Assembly (NCBI GenBank): GCA_030652345.1
Contig: JAUSAU010000048.1
Location: forward strand, 1-32,239
Length of the DNA: 32,239 nucleotides
Direction: 5' to 3'
DNA from: Coriobacteriia bacterium
GTDB lineage: Bacteria; Actinomycetota; Coriobacteriia; Anaerosomatales; PALSA-660
The stretch's first letter is position 1. Each line of letters opens with the position of its first letter. Made by a program: the position numbers and the translations under genes. A model generated the notes under the pieces. It saw only the letters and a list, made by a program, of their open reading frames with translations, had not been told where the DNA came from and searched no databases. Positions 28,485-32,239 of the stretch are shown piece by piece.

Positions 28485-28901
28485 ATGAGCAAGGTACTGT
28501 GGATCGCGCTTCTGCTCGTCGGCGCCCAGGTCAACCTGAGCGCGCTCGTCCCGGCGGCCCCCGGGCAGACGCCGCCGCCCTGGTGGGTCGGCGGCGGGAT
28601 CCTGTGGCCGTTCTTCGCCGACACCCGCACCCTCATGCCGCGCGGCGATCTGCTCGACCTGCTGACGCCCGTGCTCGGTATCACGGCTACGGTGTGCTTC
28701 CTCGCGGCGGTCGCCGCGCTCGCGGGTTGGGTCGTGCCGGCGGGGTGGACCCCGTGGCTGATCGGCGCGGGAGCCGTCGCATCCGTCGTACTGCAGGTCA
28801 TGTGGCTCTCCGGCTGGGCCGTGGTGCCGCTCGTCGTGGACGCCGCGCTGCTGTGGTCCGTCTTCGCAGCATCCGGGTCCGCCGTCGGAATGCGCGGGTA
28901 G
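28485..28901 (+). CDS. four-helix membrane protein controlled by the adjacent TetR
   Basis: A 138-residue protein from ATG 28485 with AAGGAGTAAGG upstream. Four hydrophobic segments (about 3-24, 59-86, 89-110 and 114-134) and a first loop rich in Pro and Trp. The layout resembles small DoxX-like or orphan membrane proteins; I do not assign a family. The TetR operator in its promoter suggests induction by the regulator's ligand, for example a membrane-active compound. Confidence 0.75.
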   Translation: MSKVLWIALLLVGAQVNLSALVPAAPGQTPPPWWVGGGILWPFFADTRTLMPRGDLLDLLTPVLGITATVCFLAAVAALAGWVVPAGWTPWLIGAGAVASVVLQVMWLSGWAVVPLVVDAALLWSVFAASGSAVGMRG

Positions 28902-28909
28902 GGGACACG

Positions 28910-29077
28910 ATGCGCATCCTGATTCGCGTGCGCAGCACGCTGACGCCGGCGCTGCGAGGCGCGATGGACAGGGGGCTGCGGATCCTGGGGCGCGGACTCA
29001 CCTCCGCGCCCCGGTTCACCGCCCACGATCGCGTCTTCGAAGCCGGGCATTCGCCGGACAGTTGGCGGGTGCGCTAG
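28910..29077 (+). CDS. possible small basic protein (55 aa)
   Basis: An ATG at 28910 behind GGTAGGGG opens a 55-codon frame, eight bases after the membrane protein stop. The product is Arg-rich (MRILIRVRSTLTPALRGAMDRG) with no recognisable motif. High GC makes chance frames common, so this is tentative. A hairpin follows directly. Confidence 0.35.
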   Translation: MRILIRVRSTLTPALRGAMDRGLRILGRGLTSAPRFTAHDRVFEAGHSPDSWRVR

Positions 29078-29078
29078 G

Positions 29079-29102
29079 CCGCGTCGTGTCGCTCCGACGC
29101 GG
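29079..29102. terminator. perfect 8-bp inverted repeat
   Basis: CCGCGTCG (29079-29086) and CGACGCGG (29095-29102) with an 8-base loop. A U-less terminator-type hairpin closing the 28485-29077 unit. Confidence 0.45.
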
Positions 29103-29182
29103 AGCTCGCTCCACGTGCTAGGTTGTAGTCGTGCGACGCGCGACCGTCGCGCTCCCCGAGCATGGCGCATGAGGAGTAGGCG

Positions 29183-29431
29183 ATGACGGCTCGGCTCTGG
29201 TCGGAGCTCCTGTATTGGGTCGTCGCGTCGGCGGCGGTCACCGGCGGCGGTTTCGTCGTTGCCTACGGAGCCGTCTTCGCGCTCGGCGCTCTGCTCGAGG
29301 AGACGTCACTCAACACGTGGGGCTGCTCCGCCGGCCTGATCGGGCCGTTCTACATCGGCTACGGCGTGCTCGTCGTCGTCGGGTTCGCGGCCGCGGTCGT
29401 GCTCCGCCGACGGATGCGTCGCGCGCTGTAG
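29183..29431 (+). CDS. small two-helix membrane protein
   Basis: An 82-residue protein from ATG 29183 behind GAGGAGTAGGCG. Two hydrophobic stretches (about 10-35 and 50-72) and a C-terminal RRRMRR stop-transfer tail. No family recognised. A -10-like TAGGTT (29119-29124) lies upstream. It converges with the ABC ATPase gene 18 bp beyond its stop. Confidence 0.68.
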   Translation: MTARLWSELLYWVVASAAVTGGGFVVAYGAVFALGALLEETSLNTWGCSAGLIGPFYIGYGVLVVVGFAAAVVLRRRMRRAL

Positions 29432-29449
29432 GCAGCGACGGTCCGCTCG

Positions 29450-30136
29450 CTAGCGGATCGTCTGCTCGTCGTCGACGCGGCCGTCCTTCAGGAAGACGAC
29501 ACGGTCTGCGTATCCGGCCATCCGCGGGTCGTGCGTGACCATCACGATCGTCTGTCCGTCGGAGCGCAGACGCTTGAGCAGCGTCATGATCTCCTCGGCG
29601 CTCACCGAGTCGAGGTTGCCCGTCGGCTCGTCTGCGAGCACCACCGTCGGGTTCTTGACCAGCGCCCGCGCCACGGCCACGCGCTGCTGCTCGCCGCCTG
29701 AGAGCTCCGCCGCCATCTGGTCGACCTTGTCGGCCAGCCCGACCGCCTCAAGGACCTCGACCGACCGCGACCGGCGCTCACCACGCGGCATCCCGGCGTA
29801 CTCCGCCGCCATCATCACGTTCTCGAGCGCGGTGCGTGTGGGGATCAGACTGTAGCCCTGGAACACGAAGCCGATCTCCTTCGCACGGATGCGGTCCAGC
29901 TCGCCGACCTTGAGCTTGGTCACGTCGCGGCCGTCGATCCGGATGTGGCCGGCGGTGGGCCGGGCCAGGCACCCGATCACGTTGAGCAGCGTCGTCTTGC
30001 CCGAGCCCGACGGTCCCATCACCGCGACGAACTCGCCGTCGGCGACCTCCAGCGTCGTGCCCCGAAGCGCGTGGACGACGTTGCGCTTGCCCATGTGGAA
30101 CAGCTGTTCGACGTTCTCGATCGAGATCGCGGACAT
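29450..30136 (-). CDS. MacB/LolD-type ABC transporter ATPase
   Basis: A 228-residue ATPase with intact motifs: Walker A GPSGSGKTT (about 42-50), FVFQGYSLIPTRTALENV (Q-loop), signature LSGGEQQRVAVARAL, Walker B VVLADEPTGNLDS and switch THDP. The GNLDS D-loop and short length are typical of the MacB/LolD/FtsE branch that pairs with FtsX-fold permeases. It is the last gene of a padR-permease-ATPase operon, starting 9 bases after the permease stop with a GGGGGAG binding site. Confidence 0.94.
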   Translation of the reverse strand: MSAISIENVEQLFHMGKRNVVHALRGTTLEVADGEFVAVMGPSGSGKTTLLNVIGCLARPTAGHIRIDGRDVTKLKVGELDRIRAKEIGFVFQGYSLIPTRTALENVMMAAEYAGMPRGERRSRSVEVLEAVGLADKVDQMAAELSGGEQQRVAVARALVKNPTVVLADEPTGNLDSVSAEEIMTLLKRLRSDGQTIVMVTHDPRMAGYADRVVFLKDGRVDDEQTIR

Positions 30137-30145
30137 CGTCTCCCC

Positions 30146-31312
30146 CTACTCGTGTGCGAGCGCGGTCGCGGGCTCGAGCCGTGACGCGTAGCGTGCGGGA
30201 TACAGGCCTCCGAACGTGCCGAGGATCGCCGCGAAGAGCACGGCGCCGACGGCGAGGCGGCCGGTGAGCAGGAACGCCGTGGTCCCGGTCGTCGCGACCA
30301 TCGCCGAGTTCAGCCCGAGCGTGACGAGCGCGCCGAGCGCGAGCCCGCCGATGCCGCCGAGCGTTCCCATGACCGCGGATTCCGCCAGTACGTCGCGCGC
30401 GACTCGCCAGCGCGACGCCCCCAGCGCGCGCTTCACGCCGATCTCCCGGGTGCGCTCCGAGACCGAGATGGTCATCGTGTTGATGATCGAGAGGCCGCTG
30501 ATCAACAGCGCCATGGCGGCGACGCTCCACACCACCGTGTTGAGCAGTCCGACCAGCCCGTTGACCGTGTCGAACATCTTGGTCGGTCCGGTGGCGGTGA
30601 TGCCCTCGACGTCGCGATTGAGCGTCGCGGCCACCTCGTCAGCGTTCACGCCGGGCTTCACGTAGACGTTCGCCTGCATGACGAGGTCGGTGGCCACAAC
30701 GCTGCCGCGGAACGGCTCGGGCAACGCCTCGTAGTAGAGCTTCTGGGCGTCGGTCAGCGTGACGTACGCGGCGGAGTCGGTGAGGTTGACGTACGAGCGG
30801 TCCAGCACGCCGACCACGTCGAACTTCTCGCCGCGCACGTCGAGCGTGTCGCCCACGCCGAGCTTCGTCTGCTTGGCGAGGTCGTATCCGAGCAGGACCG
30901 CACGGGTGTCATCACGCTCCAGAGCTCGCCCCTTCGCCAGCTCGAAGGTCTCGTAGTCCCGGCTGCCCGGCTCACTCCCGAGGATCATCGGTGGGATCAC
31001 AGACATAAACGTGCCGTTGAGCAGCATGTTGACCTGCGGGCTGACCTCACCGACCCCTGGCTGCCTACGGATCTCCCGGATCTTGTCCATGGAGATCGGC
31101 CGGTTGCCGTTGGACATGCCTACGAAGTTCGCATCGCTCTTCTCGGCTACCACGATCGCGTTCTCGTAGTAGCTGACGAGCTGCTCGACGTAGACGTTGT
31201 CGTTCTCGGCCACCGCACCGAGCACGACGAGGGCGAACACGCCGACGCCGATGCCGGATATGGTGAGGATCGACCGTGCCTTGCGGCGGAAGATGTCCCG
31301 AAGCACGCTCAT
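30146..31312 (-). CDS. MacB/FtsX-type ABC transporter permease
   Basis: A 388-residue permease: one N-terminal helix (about 13-37), a MacB-type periplasmic core domain (about 38-255) and three C-terminal helices of the FtsX domain. The conserved ERTREIGVKRALGASRWRVARDVLAE segment precedes the third helix. Such proteins transmit ATPase movements across the membrane (mechanotransmission) and handle peptides, lipoproteins or cell-wall enzymes. The ATG overlaps the padR stop by four bases, so regulator, permease and ATPase are co-expressed. Confidence 0.93.
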   Translation of the reverse strand: MSVLRDIFRRKARSILTISGIGVGVFALVVLGAVAENDNVYVEQLVSYYENAIVVAEKSDANFVGMSNGNRPISMDKIREIRRQPGVGEVSPQVNMLLNGTFMSVIPPMILGSEPGSRDYETFELAKGRALERDDTRAVLLGYDLAKQTKLGVGDTLDVRGEKFDVVGVLDRSYVNLTDSAAYVTLTDAQKLYYEALPEPFRGSVVATDLVMQANVYVKPGVNADEVAATLNRDVEGITATGPTKMFDTVNGLVGLLNTVVWSVAAMALLISGLSIINTMTISVSERTREIGVKRALGASRWRVARDVLAESAVMGTLGGIGGLALGALVTLGLNSAMVATTGTTAFLLTGRLAVGAVLFAAILGTFGGLYPARYASRLEPATALAHE

Positions 31313-31935
31313 CTGCGGCCTCGCTTCCCGGTGGTCTCGTGGGTGTGAGCCGCTCCTTCGTCAGCGGAGCGGGGGGACCCCTTCTGCCGGGCGACGCCAT
31401 CCGGGCCTGCCGCTGTCGCCTTTGCGATGCGCGCTTCGGCCGTGTCGAGCCACTTCAGGACGGCCTCGGTCTTCATGATCGCCATGTCGAGCTGCAGCAC
31501 GGCCGCGAGCTCCAGTTCCGCGTCGCGCTTCTCCTTGAGTTCGGTGAGCTGACCGATGCGGCGAAGCTGGCCCTTCCGCTCCGCCTGGATGACCTTGTCG
31601 ACCGGGACGTCGCCGGTCAGTGCAAGCAGGATCTTGGCGTGCAATCCGTCGCGGGAGGGGTCGGAGCTGTCGATCGGCGTGAGGAACCACTGATGGAGCT
31701 CGGTGCGGCCCGCGGGCGTGACCGTGTAGAGCTTGCGGTCGGGGGCGTCACCGGATGCGACCGTCTCGGACTGTACGACCAGCGCATCCCGCACGAGCCG
31801 CTCGAGGGTGGAGTAGATCTGGCCGTAGTTGACCGCCCACTCCGGCCCGAGCTCGACCTCCAGTTCGCGCCGCATCTCATAGCCGTGCATGGAACGACGG
31901 TTGAGCAAGGCGAGCAGTCCGTACTTCACGCTCAT
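31309..31935 (-). CDS. PadR-family transcriptional regulator of the ABC operon
   Basis: A 208-residue PadR protein. The winged helix is at 1 to about 85 (VKYGLLALLNRRSMHGYEMRRELEVELGPEWAVNYGQIYSTLERLVRDALV), and the long helical C-terminal domain (about 100-185) is for dimerisation. ATG 31935 is preferred, with GGAGAGG upstream; the GTG at 31944 would sit on that site. The last 20-25 residues are a Lys/Arg/Gly-rich extension. It is the first gene of a three-gene operon and should act on the palindromic promoter at 31954-32010. Confidence 0.92.
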   Translation of the reverse strand: MSVKYGLLALLNRRSMHGYEMRRELEVELGPEWAVNYGQIYSTLERLVRDALVVQSETVASGDAPDRKLYTVTPAGRTELHQWFLTPIDSSDPSRDGLHAKILLALTGDVPVDKVIQAERKGQLRRIGQLTELKEKRDAELELAAVLQLDMAIMKTEAVLKWLDTAEARIAKATAAGPDGVARQKGSPRSADEGAAHTHETTGKRGRR

Positions 31936-31953
31936 GGCGGGCACCTCTCCGAG

Positions 31954-32010
31954 ACTATATACCGTCTACCTAGATACCGAGCATATAGTATCGTATCCAG
32001 GGAGTGTCAA
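31954..32010 (-). promoter_or_regulatory. promoter of the padR-ABC operon with inverted repeat
   Basis: On the minus strand: -35 TTGACA (complement of 32005-32010), 17 bases, then -10 TATATG (complement of 31982-31987). ACTATAT (31954-31960) and ATATAGT (31983-31989) form an inverted repeat with 22 bases between, probably bound by the PadR protein. It is the strongest promoter in the window by consensus. Confidence 0.72.
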
Positions 32011-32101
32011 GCGCCCTTCGTGGCCGGTCATCGGGAACGCTCCGCCGTTGAGGGGTACATCCGCTGCAGCGAGCCATTCCACCATCCCCACGGGAGGTCC
32101 G

Positions 32102-32239
32102 ATGACCGGGAAGACCGTCGCCGAGAAGGCACACATCAGGCCGGCCGCCACGATCGCCGTACTCAACGCCGTTCCGGGCGTCGTCGAGTCGCTTGGTCTG
32201 CCCGAGGACGTGACCTTCGTCGGACCGACAGAGGCGCAG
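32102..32239 (+). CDS. DUF3052-like protein, cut by the window end
   Basis: An ATG at 32102 behind GGGAGGTCC opens 46 codons that run out of the window. The visible part (KTVAEKAHIRPAATIAVLNAVPGVVESLGLPEDVTFVG) resembles the start of DUF3052 proteins, where an 'AVLNAPPGY...LGLP' segment is conserved. Family function is unknown. Divergent from the padR-ABC operon. Confidence 0.62.
   Translation, partial: MTGKTVAEKAHIRPAATIAVLNAVPGVVESLGLPEDVTFVGPTEAQ

Noticed and set aside
1..32239. tRNA, rRNA or prophage genes
   Set aside because: I saw no tRNA-like cloverleaf sequence, ribosomal RNA signature or phage structural protein on either strand.

Overview
The window is GC-rich (roughly two-thirds G+C by eye), gene-dense and apparently chromosomal. 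Codon usage, frequent GTG/TTG starts, -10 hexamers of the TANNNT type with weak -35 boxes and at least one probably leaderless transcript point to Actinomycetota. Two flavodoxin/ferredoxin fusion proteins of the EFR1 type suggest an anaerobic or facultative lineage, possibly near Coriobacteriia, but no marker gene fixes the taxon.

Region 1 (1 to about 4,680) is the distal part of an integron cassette array. Small, mostly plus-strand genes alternate with 80-98 bp attC sites. The sites have R''/R' core boxes, L''/L' arms with the expected unpaired extra base, and R''/R' pairs that match cassette by cassette. Cassettes carry a two-helix membrane protein, a divergent TetR/DUF2834 pair with its own operators, a HigBA toxin-antitoxin module with its own promoter, a zinc-ribbon protein and several orphan proteins. 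One cassette is present twice: its 3' end opens the window and a full copy lies at 3.1-3.8 kb. The attC sites decay towards the right, as expected for the old end of an array; intI should lie to the left, outside the window. Several attC sites contain a conserved block with a promoter-like -10. A near-identical block lies upstream of a lysE-type gene at 8.8 kb, outside the array.

Region 2 (4.7-17.8 kb) is a mosaic of short transcription units: PadR divergent from an EFR1 protein, GNAT acetyltransferases, a second EFR1 protein, LysE- and EamA-type exporters, TspO, hydrolases, an Arr-type rifampin ADP-ribosyltransferase, SOUL, AlkD-like, DUF1801, DUF2277 and two Imm-5-like proteins. Two C-terminal gene remnants (DUF6544-like and alpha/beta-hydrolase) show past deletions.

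Region 3 (17.8-24.0 kb) surrounds an OmpR-type two-component system. Three flanking transcription units (an oxidoreductase, a three-gene ABC-transporter operon and a DUF6326 membrane protein) share an upstream module: a direct repeat CGTAWG-N5-CGTAWG exactly 31 nt before GGAGWATCGA, with 126-127 nt from module start to start codon. I infer that this is the local regulon of the two-component system.

Region 4 (24.1-32.2 kb) holds a Tam-like methyltransferase, an unrecognised protein translationally coupled to an SGNH hydrolase, a DUF1801 protein, a lipoprotein, a TetR regulator with three identical-architecture operators (GGAAACT-N12-AGTTTCC) controlling itself and a membrane protein, a PadR-MacB-type ABC operon on the minus strand, and the start of a DUF3052-like gene cut by the window end.
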